Shown here: one piece after another, positions 35,816 to 44,829 of the stretch | Numbering within the stretch: the first letter of the stretch is position 1 | How the letters are laid out: the number at the start of each line of letters is the position of its first letter | DNA from: Pseudomonadota bacterium | GTDB lineage: Bacteria; Pseudomonadota; Gammaproteobacteria; Burkholderiales; Burkholderiaceae_C | Reading direction: 5' to 3' | Length of the DNA: 64,000 nt | Assembly (NCBI GenBank): GCA_029779845.1 | Contig: JAKOZT010000154.1 | Span: 1-64,000 of the forward strand | Notes under the pieces: model-generated | What the model was told of the DNA's origin: nothing | The model's database searches: none | Seen by the model: only the letters and a program-made list of their open reading frames with translations | Made by a program: the position numbers and the translations under genes

Positions 35816-38800
35816 GCGCTCCCGCTCTCGGCGTCTCGGGCCGCCTCGCCCGCACCTTCCAGCGCCATGCGCTGACGCCGCTGCTGGCGCTGGTGGCGCT
35901 GCTGCTCGGCGCCTTCGCGGTGCTGGTCACGCCGCGCGAGGAGGAGCCGCAGATCAACGTGACGATGGCCAACGTGCTGATCGCCTTCCCGGGCGCATCG
36001 AGCGCCGACGTGCACAAGCTCGTCGCGCGCCCGGCCGAACAGGTGCTCGGCCAGATCGCCGGCATCGAGCACACCTTCTCGGTGTCGCGCCCCGGCATGG
36101 CGGTGCTGACGGTGCAGTTCCAGGTCGGCGTGCCGCGCACCGAGGCGCTGGTGCGGCTGTACGACGTGCTCAACGCCAACCAGGACTGGGTGCCCTCCAA
36201 CCTCGGCGTGCTGCCGCCGGTGGTCAAGCCCAAGGGCATCGACGACGTGCCGGTGCTCGCCGTCACGCTGTGGACCCGCGAAGGCACGAGCGCCGCCGAG
36301 CTGGAGCGCGTGGCGCACACGATGGAGGCCGAGCTGAAGCGCGTGGCCGGCGTGCGCGAGGTCACCACGATCGGCGGCCCCGGGCGCGCGGTGAACGTCT
36401 GGCTCGACCCCGGCCGGCTGCGCGAGCGCGGCATCGACATCGCGCGGCTGCAGGCCACGCTGGCCGCCGCCAACCAGGCCATGCCCGCGGGCGCGGTGCT
36501 CGACGACCTGGCCGCGCAGCCGCGCCTGCTGGCGGTGGAGACCGGCGAGTTCCTGCGCTCGGCCGCCGAGGTCGGTGAGCTGATCGTCGGCGTCGCCAAC
36601 GGCAAGCCGGTGCGCCTGTCGGAAGTGGCGCGCATCGAGGATGGCGCCAGGCAGCCGCAGCGCTACGTCTGGTTCACGCCGGGCGCCGCGGCCTCGGACG
36701 CCGGCGCCGGCGCCGTCCATCCGGCGGTGACGCTGACGATCAGCAAGAAGCCCGGGCAGAACGCCGTCGACGTGGCGCGCGCGACGCGCGCGCGCCTGGC
36801 CGAACTGAACAACACGGTGCTGCCGCAAGGCGTGCAGGCGACGATCACGCGCGACTACGGCGAAACCGCCGCCGAGAAGGCCAACAAGCTGATCCAGAAG
36901 CTCGCCTTCGCGACCGGCTCGGTGATCCTGCTGGTGGGCCTGGCGCTGGGCCGGCGCGAAGCGGTGATCGTCGGCGCGGCGGTGATCCTGACGCTGACCG
37001 CGACGCTGTTCGCCTCCTGGGCCTGGGGCTTCACGCTCAACCGCGTGTCGCTGTTCGCGCTGATCTTCTCGATCGGCATCCTGGTCGACGACGCGATCGT
37101 GGTGGTCGAGAACATCCACCGCCATCAGGCGCTGGAGCCGGGCAAGCCGCTGGCCGAGATCATCCCGGCGGCCGTCGACGAGGTCGGCGGGCCGACCATC
37201 CTCGCCACGCTGACGGTGATCGCCGCGCTGCTGCCGATGGCCTTCGTCAGCGGGCTGATGGGGCCGTACATGAGCCCGATCCCGATCAACTCCAGCCTGG
37301 GCATGGCGCTGTCGCTGGCGATCGCGTTCACGGTGACGCCCTGGCTGGCGCTGAAGCTGATGAAGGCGCACGGCGGCGCCGGTCACGCCGCGGCGGCAAC
37401 GAACGCGCCGACACGGTTGCAGCGCCTCTTCGAGCGCGTGCTGCGCCCGCTGCTGGCCAGCGCGCGCAAGCGCTGGCTGCTGCTGGCCGGCATCGTCGCC
37501 GCGCTGCTGCTGTCGGTCGGCCTGGCGGTCGTGCAATGGGTGGTGCTGAAGATGCTGCCCTTCGACAACAAGAGCGAGTTCCAGCTGGTGCTGGAGATGC
37601 CCGCCGGCACGCCGCTGGAGCAGACCGCCGCGACGCTGCAGGCACTCGGCGCGCAGCTCGCGCAGCAGCCCGAGGTGCGCGACCTGCAGGGCTACGCCGG
37701 CACCGCCAGCCCGATCACCTTCAACGGCCTGGTGCGCCAGTACTACCTGCGCGCCGACGCCGAGCAGGGCGAGCTGCAGGTCAACCTGGTCGACAAGGCG
37801 CACCGCCACGAGCAAAGCCACGCGATCGCGCAGCGCCTGCGCCCGGCGCTCGACGCGATCGCCGCGCAGCGCGGCGCGCGCCTGAAAGTCGTGGAAGTGC
37901 CGCCCGGCCCGCCGGTGCTGGCGCCGCTGGTGGCCGAGATCTACGGGCCCGACGAGGCCACGCGCACCCAGGCGGCCGAGCGCGTGCTGAAGGCCTTCGG
38001 CGACACCGCGCACATCGTCGGCATCGACAGCACGCTGGCCGCCGACGCGCCGCGCGCCTGGCTGCGCATCGAGCGCCAGCGCGCCGAGACGCTGGGCATT
38101 CCGGTGGCGGTGGTGGCGCAGACGGTGCACGCCGCGCTGTCGGGCGCCGACGCGAGCTACCTGCACGACGGCCACAGCAAGTACGCCGTGCCGGTGCGGC
38201 TGCAGCTGCCGGCCGAGCAGCAGTTCGGGCTCGATGCGCTGCTAGCGCTGCCGCTGCGCGCCGCCAACGGGCAGCTGGTGCCGCTGTCGGAACTGGTGCG
38301 CGTCGAGCGCGGCGTGATCGACAAGCCGCTGTACACGAAAGACCTGCAGCCGGTGGTCTACGTGCTCGGCGACGTCGGCGAGCGCGCGGTGGCGGGCGAC
38401 GATCGCAAGCTGGTCGACTCGCCGCTGTACGGCCTGTTCGCGGTGCGCCCCAGGCTCGCCGATGCGAATCTCGGCGAATACTGGATCCGCCAGCCGAGCA
38501 ACCCGTTCCGCGAAGTCGCGATCAAGTGGGACGGCGAGTGGCAGATCACCTACGAGACCTTCCGCGACATGGGCGCGGCCTACGCGGTCGGCCTGATCCT
38601 GATCTACCTGCTGGTGGTGGCGCAGTTCCGCAGCTACCTGACGCCGCTGGTGATCATGGCGCCGATCCCGCTGACCGTCATCGGCGTGATGCCCGGCCAC
38701 GCGCTGCTCGGCGCGCCGTTCACCGCCACCTCGATGATCGGCATGATCGCGCTGGCCGGCATCATCGTGCGCAACTCCATCCTGCTGGTCGACTTCATCG

Positions 38801-39039
38801 AGCTGCAGCTCGCGCAGGGCCGCAACTTCGAGGACGCGGTGGTCGCCGCGGCCGCGGTGCGCGCGCAGCCGATCGCGCTGACCGGCATCGCCGCGATGAT
38901 CGGCGCCTTCTTCATCCTCGACGACCCGATCTTCAACGGCCTGGCGGTCTCGCTGATCTTCGGCATCTTCGTCTCGACGCTGCTGACGCTGGTCGTCATC
39001 CCGGTTCTCTACTACGCGCTGTACGCGCGCCGCACCTGA
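35812..39039 (+). CDS. RND efflux permease in sulfide operon
   Basis: 1075 aa with the twelve-helix RND plan. Asp426-Asp427 in GILVDDAIVVVEN on TM4 mark a proton-driven HAE-type pump; the N-terminal loop reads PREEEPQINVTMANVLIAFPG, a subgroup feature distinct from AcrB (NFP...). The C-terminal half holds AQFRSYLTPLVIMAPIPLTV and GIIVRNSILLVDFIE. Substrate unknown; linkage with SQR and a CsoR-family repressor suggests a sulfur compound or thiol adduct, by inference. It overlaps the adaptor stop (ATGA) and precedes sqr by 13 bp. Confidence 0.92.
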   Translation: MSAPALGVSGRLARTFQRHALTPLLALVALLLGAFAVLVTPREEEPQINVTMANVLIAFPGASSADVHKLVARPAEQVLGQIAGIEHTFSVSRPGMAVLTVQFQVGVPRTEALVRLYDVLNANQDWVPSNLGVLPPVVKPKGIDDVPVLAVTLWTREGTSAAELERVAHTMEAELKRVAGVREVTTIGGPGRAVNVWLDPGRLRERGIDIARLQATLAAANQAMPAGAVLDDLAAQPRLLAVETGEFLRSAAEVGELIVGVANGKPVRLSEVARIEDGARQPQRYVWFTPGAAASDAGAGAVHPAVTLTISKKPGQNAVDVARATRARLAELNNTVLPQGVQATITRDYGETAAEKANKLIQKLAFATGSVILLVGLALGRREAVIVGAAVILTLTATLFASWAWGFTLNRVSLFALIFSIGILVDDAIVVVENIHRHQALEPGKPLAEIIPAAVDEVGGPTILATLTVIAALLPMAFVSGLMGPYMSPIPINSSLGMALSLAIAFTVTPWLALKLMKAHGGAGHAAAATNAPTRLQRLFERVLRPLLASARKRWLLLAGIVAALLLSVGLAVVQWVVLKMLPFDNKSEFQLVLEMPAGTPLEQTAATLQALGAQLAQQPEVRDLQGYAGTASPITFNGLVRQYYLRADAEQGELQVNLVDKAHRHEQSHAIAQRLRPALDAIAAQRGARLKVVEVPPGPPVLAPLVAEIYGPDEATRTQAAERVLKAFGDTAHIVGIDSTLAADAPRAWLRIERQRAETLGIPVAVVAQTVHAALSGADASYLHDGHSKYAVPVRLQLPAEQQFGLDALLALPLRAANGQLVPLSELVRVERGVIDKPLYTKDLQPVVYVLGDVGERAVAGDDRKLVDSPLYGLFAVRPRLADANLGEYWIRQPSNPFREVAIKWDGEWQITYETFRDMGAAYAVGLILIYLLVVAQFRSYLTPLVIMAPIPLTVIGVMPGHALLGAPFTATSMIGMIALAGIIVRNSILLVDFIELQLAQGRNFEDAVVAAAAVRAQPIALTGIAAMIGAFFILDDPIFNGLAVSLIFGIFVSTLLTLVVIPVLYYALYARRT

Positions 39040-39052
39040 CAAGGAGACGGGC

Positions 39053-40327
39053 ATGGCCCACATCGTCATCATGGGCGCCGGCCTGGGCGGCATGCCCGCC
39101 GCCTACGAGCTGCGCGCGCGGCTGGGCGCCGAGCACCGCGTCACGGTGGTCAGCGCCGTCGACTACTTCCAGTTCGTGCCCTCCAACCCCTGGGTCGCCG
39201 TGGGCTGGCGCGAGCGCGACGACGTGGTGCTGAAGATCGCCCCGCTGCTCGAAGCGAAAGGCATCGCCTTCGTCGGCCGGCCGGTGACGGCCATCGACGC
39301 CGAGGCGCGCCGCCTGACGCTCGCCGGCGGCGACACGCTGGACTACGACTACCTCGTGATCACCACCGGCCCGCGCCTGGCCTTCGAGGAAGTGCCCGGC
39401 GCCGGCCCGGACGAGGGCCACACGCACTCGGTGTGCAGCGTCGACCACGCGCAGACGTTCCGGGCCGACTACCAGAAGTTCCTCGCGGCGCCGGGGCCGA
39501 TCGTCGTCGGCGCGATGCCCGGCGCCAGCTGCTTCGGCCCGGCCTACGAGTTCGCCTTCATCCTCGATGCCGACCTGCGCAAACGCAAGCTGCGCCACAA
39601 GGTGCCGATGACCTACGTCAGCAGCGAGCCCTACATCGGCCACCTCGGGCTGGGCGGCGTGGGCGACAGCAAGAGCATGCTGGAAAGCGAGCTGCGCAGC
39701 CGCGACATCAAGTGGGTGACCAACGCGAAGACCACGCGCGTGGAGCCCGGCAAGCTGTTCGCGACCGAGCTCGACGACCTCGGCCAGCCGCGCCGCGAGC
39801 ACGAGCTCCCCTTCGCGCTGGCGATGATGCTGCCGGCCTTCAAGGGCGTAGCCGCCGTCGCCGCGGTGCCGGGGCTGTGCAACCCGCGCGGCTTCGTGCT
39901 GATCGACGAGTTCCAGCGCAGCAAGGCCTACCCGAGCATCTTCTCGGCCGGCGTGTGCGTGGCGATCCCGCCGGTGGAAGCCACGCCGGTGCCGACCGGC
40001 GCGCCCAAGACCGGCTACATGATCGAGACCATGGTCACCGCGATCGCGCACAACATCGCCGCCGAACTGGCCGGCCAGCCCGCCACCGCCAAGGGCACCT
40101 GGAACGCGATCTGCCTGGCCGACATGGGCGACACCGGCGCCGCCTTCGTCGCGCTGCCGCAGATCCCGCCGCGCAACGTCAACTGGTTCAAGAAGGGCAA
40201 GTGGGTGCACTACGCCAAGATCGCCTTCGAGAAGTACTTCCTGCACAAGATGCGCAGCGGCAATGCCGACCCGGTCTACGAAAAATACGTGCTGAAGGCG
40301 CTGGGCATCGTGCGCCTGGCCGATTGA
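39053..40327 (+). CDS. sqr: Sulfide:quinone oxidoreductase
   Basis: 424 aa flavoprotein starting MAHIVIMGAGLGGMPAAYEL, with FVPSNPWVAVGWRERDD as in Acidithiobacillus ferrooxidans SQR. All three conserved cysteines of that enzyme are present: Cys128 (HSVCSVDHA), Cys160 (GASCFGPAYEF) and Cys354 (NAICLADMGD). It oxidises sulfide to sulfane sulfur/polysulfide and passes electrons to the quinone pool at the inner face of the membrane. A GGAG RBS precedes the ATG. Its place between an RND pump and OsmC genes is unusual. Confidence 0.93.
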   Translation: MAHIVIMGAGLGGMPAAYELRARLGAEHRVTVVSAVDYFQFVPSNPWVAVGWRERDDVVLKIAPLLEAKGIAFVGRPVTAIDAEARRLTLAGGDTLDYDYLVITTGPRLAFEEVPGAGPDEGHTHSVCSVDHAQTFRADYQKFLAAPGPIVVGAMPGASCFGPAYEFAFILDADLRKRKLRHKVPMTYVSSEPYIGHLGLGGVGDSKSMLESELRSRDIKWVTNAKTTRVEPGKLFATELDDLGQPRREHELPFALAMMLPAFKGVAAVAAVPGLCNPRGFVLIDEFQRSKAYPSIFSAGVCVAIPPVEATPVPTGAPKTGYMIETMVTAIAHNIAAELAGQPATAKGTWNAICLADMGDTGAAFVALPQIPPRNVNWFKKGKWVHYAKIAFEKYFLHKMRSGNADPVYEKYVLKALGIVRLAD

Positions 40328-40362
40328 GTTCTACCCATCCGATTCGAACAAGGAGTTCACCC

Positions 40363-40587
40363 ATGTCCATCGAACGCACCATCCGCATCATGGCCGGCTT
40401 CTTCGTGATGCTCTCGCTCGCCCTCGGCGTCGAGGGCAGCCCGGTCTTCGTCAGCCGCTGGTTCCTCGCCTTCACCGCCTTCGTCGGCTTGAACCTGTTC
40501 CAGTCGGGCTTCACCGGCTTCTGCCCGCCGAGCTTCCTGCTGCGCAGGCTCGGCTTCAAGGACGAAGGCAGCGCCTGCTCGCGCTGA
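40363..40587 (+). CDS. Small DUF2892 inner-membrane protein, sqr-linked
   Basis: 74 aa. SIERTIRIMAGFFVMLSLALG and FLAFTAFVGLNLFQSGFTGFCPPS form two membrane segments followed by the DUF2892 cysteine motif (GFCP). Such proteins are fused to rhodaneses in YgaP and recur in sulfur clusters, but the function is not known. It has a strong RBS (AAGGAG). It differs from the DUF2892 protein at 20875 in sequence. Confidence 0.85.
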   Translation: MSIERTIRIMAGFFVMLSLALGVEGSPVFVSRWFLAFTAFVGLNLFQSGFTGFCPPSFLLRRLGFKDEGSACSR

Positions 40588-40601
40588 AGGGAGCCCGCAC
40601 C

Positions 40602-41048
40602 ATGGCCAGCGAGAACGTCATCGTCCGCCTCGCGCAGCAGCGCGACTACCAGTTCGAAGTGCAGTTCGGCGGCGCGGCCGGCAGCCTGCTCGCCGACGAG
40701 CCGCCGCCGCTCGGCGCGGGCCAGGGCCCTTCGCCGCTGATGCTGCTGGGCGCGGCGGTGGGCAACTGCCTCGCGGATTCGCTGCTGTTCGCGCTGAGGA
40801 AGTTCAAGCAGCAGCCCGAGCCGATCCAGTGCGAGGTCACCTGCGAAGTCGGCCGCAACGAGCAGGGCCGGCTGCGCGTGCTCGGCATCGCCGCCACGCT
40901 GACGCTGGGCGTGCCGGCCGAGGCGCTGGAGCACCTCGATCGGGTGCTCGCCGGCTTCGAGGCCTATTGCACCGTGACGCAGAGCATCGCGCAGGGCATC
41001 CCGGTGCGCGTGGCGGTGCTCGATGCCCAGGGAGCGGTGCTGAAATGA
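40602..41048 (+). CDS. OsmC family peroxidase/hydroperoxide-type protein
   Basis: 148 aa. The two OsmC cysteines are in VGNCLADSLLFALR (Cys56) and FEAYCTVTQSI (Cys122), so a thiol peroxidase or persulfide-reducing activity is plausible; OsmC/Ohr proteins reduce organic peroxides and some act on sulfane sulfur. It starts 14 bp after the DUF2892 gene, and its stop overlaps the next ATG. Confidence 0.87.
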   Translation: MASENVIVRLAQQRDYQFEVQFGGAAGSLLADEPPPLGAGQGPSPLMLLGAAVGNCLADSLLFALRKFKQQPEPIQCEVTCEVGRNEQGRLRVLGIAATLTLGVPAEALEHLDRVLAGFEAYCTVTQSIAQGIPVRVAVLDAQGAVLK

Positions 41049-42067
41049 ATCACAAGCCGCTCGCACACCTCTTCCCCGGCTGGTTCGCCATCGTGATGGG
41101 CTGGTCGGGCCTGGCGCTGGCCTGGCACCGCGCCACGCCGCTGATGGGCGACGCGGCGCCGGGCATCGCGCTCGCCGCCGGCGGCGTGGCCGCGCTGATC
41201 TTCGTGCTGCTCGCCGCGGCGATGCTGCTGCGCGGCCAGCGCCACGCCGAGGCGCTGCGCGAAGACCTGGTGCACCCGGTGCGCCACACCTTCTTCGCCG
41301 CCATCCCGATCTCCGGCCTGCTGCTGGCCACGCTCGCCGTCGCGCTGTTCGGGCCGGAAGCGCCGGGGGCGCGCGCGCTGTGGTGGATCGCTTCGCTGGC
41401 GCAGTTCGGCATCACGCTGTGGGTGCTGTCCAAGTGGATCGCCGGCCCGGCCGGCGGCCCCGGCCACAAGCCGAACTGGGGCGCGGTGACGCCGGTGCTG
41501 TTCATCCCCATCGTCGGCAACGTGCTCGCGCCGCTGGCCGGCGTGCCGCTCGGCCACACGGCCTGGGCCTCGGCGCAGTTCGGCCTCGGGCTGCTGTTCT
41601 GGCCGGTGGTGCTGGTGCTGAACTTCGTGCGCATCGCGCAGGCCGGCATGCCGCCGGAGCGGCTGCTGCCGGCGCTGTTCATCTTCGTCGCGCCGCCGGC
41701 GGTGGTGGGCGTGGCGGCGCTGCAGTACGGCGCGGCCGCGCCGCTGCCGTGGATGCTGTGGGGCATGGCGCTGTTCCAGGCGCTGTGGGCAGGCACGCAG
41801 CTGCGCCGCATCGCCGCGCTGCCTTTCGGCATTCCGCACTGGGGCATGAGCTTTCCGCTCGCCGCGCTCGCGGTGCTGACGCTGCGCCTGGCCGCCACGC
41901 CCGAGGGCGCCTGGCTGCGCGTGCCGGCGCTGGCGCTGCTGGCGCTCGCCTCGCTGGTCATCGTCGCGCTCAGCGTCGCCACGCTGCGCGGGCTGCGCGC
42001 CGGCACGCTGCTGGTGGCCGAGGGCCCGGCGGCGATCCCCATCCAGCCACAGGGCAGTGCTGCATGA
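41045..42067 (+). CDS. SLAC1/TehA-type anion channel (TDT family)
   Basis: 340 aa with about ten hydrophobic helices. HLFPGWFAIVMGWSGLALAW near the start and NWGAVTPVLFIPIVGNVLAPLAG in the middle match the tellurite-resistance/dicarboxylate transporter (SLAC1-like) family, which includes yeast sulfite exporter Ssu1. In this operon export of sulfite or thiosulfate is a reasonable inference. The ATG overlaps the OsmC stop (ATGA). Confidence 0.85.
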   Translation: MNHKPLAHLFPGWFAIVMGWSGLALAWHRATPLMGDAAPGIALAAGGVAALIFVLLAAAMLLRGQRHAEALREDLVHPVRHTFFAAIPISGLLLATLAVALFGPEAPGARALWWIASLAQFGITLWVLSKWIAGPAGGPGHKPNWGAVTPVLFIPIVGNVLAPLAGVPLGHTAWASAQFGLGLLFWPVVLVLNFVRIAQAGMPPERLLPALFIFVAPPAVVGVAALQYGAAAPLPWMLWGMALFQALWAGTQLRRIAALPFGIPHWGMSFPLAALAVLTLRLAATPEGAWLRVPALALLALASLVIVALSVATLRGLRAGTLLVAEGPAAIPIQPQGSAA

Positions 42068-42137
42068 GCAGCAGCGGTATCGCACAATGGCCACCCATCG
42101 CCTGACCGCCGCCGCGCGCCCCGCGCTGCCTTGCACC

Positions 42138-42428
42138 ATGTCCGTCCTGAACGACGAGAAGTCCCGCACCGACCTGCTGCACCGCCTCAAGCGCGCCGAG
42201 GGCCAGCTGCGCGGCATCCAGCGCATGATCGAAGAAGGCGAGGAGTGCCTCGCGATCGCCGGCCAGATGTCGGCGGTGCGCAAGGCGCTGGACAGCGCCT
42301 ACGTGCGCATGACGGTGTGCTTCATGGAGCAGGAGTTGTCCGCGCGGCTGGGCGACAAGCCGGCCGCCAAGGCCGACCTGGGCCACATGCTCGACAACGT
42401 CGAGACGCTGCTGGGCAAGATCCGCTGA
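42138..42428 (+). CDS. CsoR-family (DUF156) transcriptional repressor with atypical sensor residues
   Basis: 96 aa. LLHRLKRAEGQLRGIQRMIE and ISAVRKAL-like helices mark the CsoR/RcnR/FrmR/CstR family of tetrameric repressors. The sensor positions are unusual: Cys37 is present, Cys61 is one residue before the usual His position, and the second-Cys position of CsoR/CstR is Glu66. It therefore fits neither a copper CsoR nor CstR. Upstream in-frame starts at 42057 (GTG) and 42087 (ATG) exist; 42138 fits the family length. It closes the sqr operon and probably represses the promoter at 34716. Confidence 0.87.
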   Translation: MSVLNDEKSRTDLLHRLKRAEGQLRGIQRMIEEGEECLAIAGQMSAVRKALDSAYVRMTVCFMEQELSARLGDKPAAKADLGHMLDNVETLLGKIR

Positions 42429-42435
42429 GAGGCGC

Positions 42436-42460
42436 GGCGGCCGGCGCACGGCCGGCCGCC
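42436..42460. terminator. GC-only stem-loop between convergent genes, possible terminator
   Basis: GGCGGCCGG (42436-42444) and CCGGCCGCC (42452-42460) form a perfect 9-bp stem with a 7-nt loop between the convergent csoR-like and lipoprotein genes. There is no T-run on either strand, so termination strength is uncertain. Confidence 0.4.
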
Positions 42461-42469
42461 GGCCGCAGC

Positions 42470-44683
42470 TCACGGTTGCCAGTAGTCGATCGAGACCAGC
42501 CGCAAGCCGTTGCCCAGCGTGGTGGTGAGCCCCAGTTCGCGGTAGTCGCCCGCCACGCCGGCCAGCGGCACCAGCGATCTGTCGGCCTCGCCGCAACGCG
42601 GGTTCTGCGCCGCGACGATGCCGGCCGTGTAGGTCGAGGTCGAGGTGCCCGAGACCCACGGCGTCTGTCCGCCCGTCACGCTGGCCGCGGTGTCGCCCGG
42701 CTTGGCGATCTGCGCCGAAAGAAGGGTGCGCTTGTTGTAGCTGGTGCCGTCGACCAGCGCGTTGTTCTGCCCGAACAGATAGGCGCCGTCGACGCGGCCG
42801 AGCAGCGCGGGCACCGTCCACGACAGCGACAGGTCGGTCAGCGCGCCGGCGCCGCTGCCGCCCGGGCTGAGGTAGGCGGCCACGTTCGCGGGCGCCAGCG
42901 TCGGCCACCAGTTGGCGGCCTTGTCGACGTACGGATTGAAGTCGGTGTCGCTGACGATCAGGCGCTGGTAGCCGATCCGGTCGGGCTGGTCCGGCGTGGC
43001 GCTGCCGAAGAAGAAGAACTCCCACTTGTAGACGCCGTAGGGCACGACCCCGTCGCCATCCTGCTGGTCGGCGAAGTCCACGCTGCCCGAGGGCCAGAGG
43101 GCGTCGATGTCCGAACCGTCGATCAGCGCGCCGCCGACCTTGAAATCCATGCTGGCGTTGTTGGTCCAGTAGCGCGGCTGGTTGACGCCGCCGTCGACCA
43201 CGTAGGTGTCGCCGGCCTTGCTGACGATCACCATGCGGTCGGAGGTGCAGCGCGCCGAGCGCGACAGCACCACGCCGGCCGCCGGCAGCCCCGGCCCGCT
43301 GACGCGCGCCGCGCGCACGCCGTTCATGCCCGGCCCCGACGGGTCGAGCTGCAGGCGCAGCACGGCCTCGTAGCGCGACCGCGCGGCGTAGCTGGCCGGG
43401 TTGGCCGGCGCCGCATTGCGGTTGACGTAGCGCTGCAGGCGCGCGGTGACATCGTAGTCGTAGGGCCGCTGGTTGCCGACGGATTTCCACGCGCCGTTCA
43501 CCTTCGCCAGCAGCAGCGTGCGCCGCAGCGGCTGGTTGCCGGCCGCCGGCAGCGTGCCGCGCATGTCGACCACCACGCACTGCGCGGTGTTGCAGTACGG
43601 GTTCTTGATTTCCTTCGGATCGACGAAGTTCGCCGCCGGCACCACCAGCATGATCGTCGGGCGCTGGAACTTCGCGCCGTCGAGGCCGGCATTGCGCAGG
43701 CTGGCGCCCTGCGACTCCATCCACGTGTAGCCGCCGGCCTTGTAGTCGCTCACGTCGGCTTCGCAGGCCGCGGCCAGCGCGGTCGGCGTGCCGTGCGCGT
43801 CGGTGGCCGTGACGCGCTGCGCCGCCGGCAGCGCATAGCAGGCCGTCCAGCGCGCCGCGACCGCGTCCAACTCGGCCGCGGTGGGCAGATCGGCCGCCGT
43901 CGGCGGCAGCGTCGGCGCGGTGGCCGGCGTGGTCGCCGGGGTCAGCGTCGCTGCAGGCGCCACGCCGCCGCCGGTGGCCGCCTGCGCGTTGTTCTGGATC
44001 GTCACCGTGCCGGCCGGCGCGTCGCTCGGGTTGGTCGTCACGGTGATCTGGTCCAGCACCGCATCGACGCCGCCGCCGTTGGCCGTGAAGGGCGTCGTCA
44101 CCGGGTTGTAGGCGGTGCCGCTGCCGGCCGCGGCGGCCAGCGCGGCGGCGATGACCGGATCGCTGTTGAGCACCGCCACCAGCGAGGCGACCGCATTGGT
44201 GAAGGCATTGGCATTCGCGCCGGACAGCGCGCTGCTCAGCGCCGCCGGATCGGTCAGCGCGGCCGGGTTGCCGCCCGGCGCCACCAGCACCGCGACGGCG
44301 TCGGTCAGCGGCGTGATGTTGGCGGTGTTGGCGGCGCCGGCGGTGGCCGTCGGCAGCACCGAGTAGAGCGTGCGCTGGACGCCATCCTGCGTGAACACCA
44401 CACGCAGCGAGAACGGCGCGACCAGCCCGCTGGCATCGATGCTGAAGCTGCCGTCGGCGCCGGTGGTCACCGCGGCCGGATCGACCGTCGTGCCGCTGGC
44501 ATCGACCAGCGTCACGGTCGCCGCGGCGATCGCCAGGCCGGTGGCGGCGACGCCGCTGACGGTGGTGGTCGGCCCAGGGGCGGGCTGGTCCTTGCCACCC
44601 CCGCCGCCGCAGGCGGCCAGCAGCGTGACGGCGCCGGCGAGGGCGGCGACGAGCGGAGTGAGTCGGGAAGGGAAATGCTTCAT
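42470..44683 (-). CDS. Large lipoprotein of unknown function with carboxypeptidase-like domain
   Basis: 737 aa from ATG 44683, which has a GGAGG RBS. A lipobox LAAC precedes a glycine tract (CGGGGG). Residues about 40-110 (TTVSGVAATGLAIAAATVTL) resemble a carboxypeptidase regulatory-like beta-sandwich. A Thr/Pro/Ala-rich linker near residues 235-280 separates this from a large C-terminal domain of about 450 residues with several cysteines (WTACYALP, NPYCNTAQC, SARCTSDR) that I do not recognise. Probably cell-surface or periplasmic. Confidence 0.75.
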   Translation of the reverse strand: MKHFPSRLTPLVAALAGAVTLLAACGGGGGKDQPAPGPTTTVSGVAATGLAIAAATVTLVDASGTTVDPAAVTTGADGSFSIDASGLVAPFSLRVVFTQDGVQRTLYSVLPTATAGAANTANITPLTDAVAVLVAPGGNPAALTDPAALSSALSGANANAFTNAVASLVAVLNSDPVIAAALAAAAGSGTAYNPVTTPFTANGGGVDAVLDQITVTTNPSDAPAGTVTIQNNAQAATGGGVAPAATLTPATTPATAPTLPPTAADLPTAAELDAVAARWTACYALPAAQRVTATDAHGTPTALAAACEADVSDYKAGGYTWMESQGASLRNAGLDGAKFQRPTIMLVVPAANFVDPKEIKNPYCNTAQCVVVDMRGTLPAAGNQPLRRTLLLAKVNGAWKSVGNQRPYDYDVTARLQRYVNRNAAPANPASYAARSRYEAVLRLQLDPSGPGMNGVRAARVSGPGLPAAGVVLSRSARCTSDRMVIVSKAGDTYVVDGGVNQPRYWTNNASMDFKVGGALIDGSDIDALWPSGSVDFADQQDGDGVVPYGVYKWEFFFFGSATPDQPDRIGYQRLIVSDTDFNPYVDKAANWWPTLAPANVAAYLSPGGSGAGALTDLSLSWTVPALLGRVDGAYLFGQNNALVDGTSYNKRTLLSAQIAKPGDTAASVTGGQTPWVSGTSTSTYTAGIVAAQNPRCGEADRSLVPLAGVAGDYRELGLTTTLGNGLRLVSIDYWQP

Positions 44684-44754
44684 CGGGGGTGCCTCCAGGT
44701 AGGCCGCGTCGTTGCGGACGGGAGGCACTGTCGTGTCGGCACGCCGCGCAGGCA

Positions 44755-44770
44755 TCACCACAACTGGTGA
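44755..44770. promoter_or_regulatory. Inverted repeat between divergent genes
   Basis: TCACCA-CAAC-TGGTGA is a perfect 6-bp inverted repeat in the 146-bp gap between the lipoprotein and the YiiX-like gene. It may be an operator; nothing else in the gap stands out. Confidence 0.3.
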
Positions 44771-44829
44771 GCGTTCGCATGGGCACGAGAATGGAAGATC
44801 GAGCCCGAGCCCGCACCGAGGAGACCGCC

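Noticed and set aside
42138-42428. CstR-type persulfide sensor call
   Set aside because: CstR needs cysteines 29 residues apart; here that position is Glu66 and the second Cys is at +24, so I kept only the family name.
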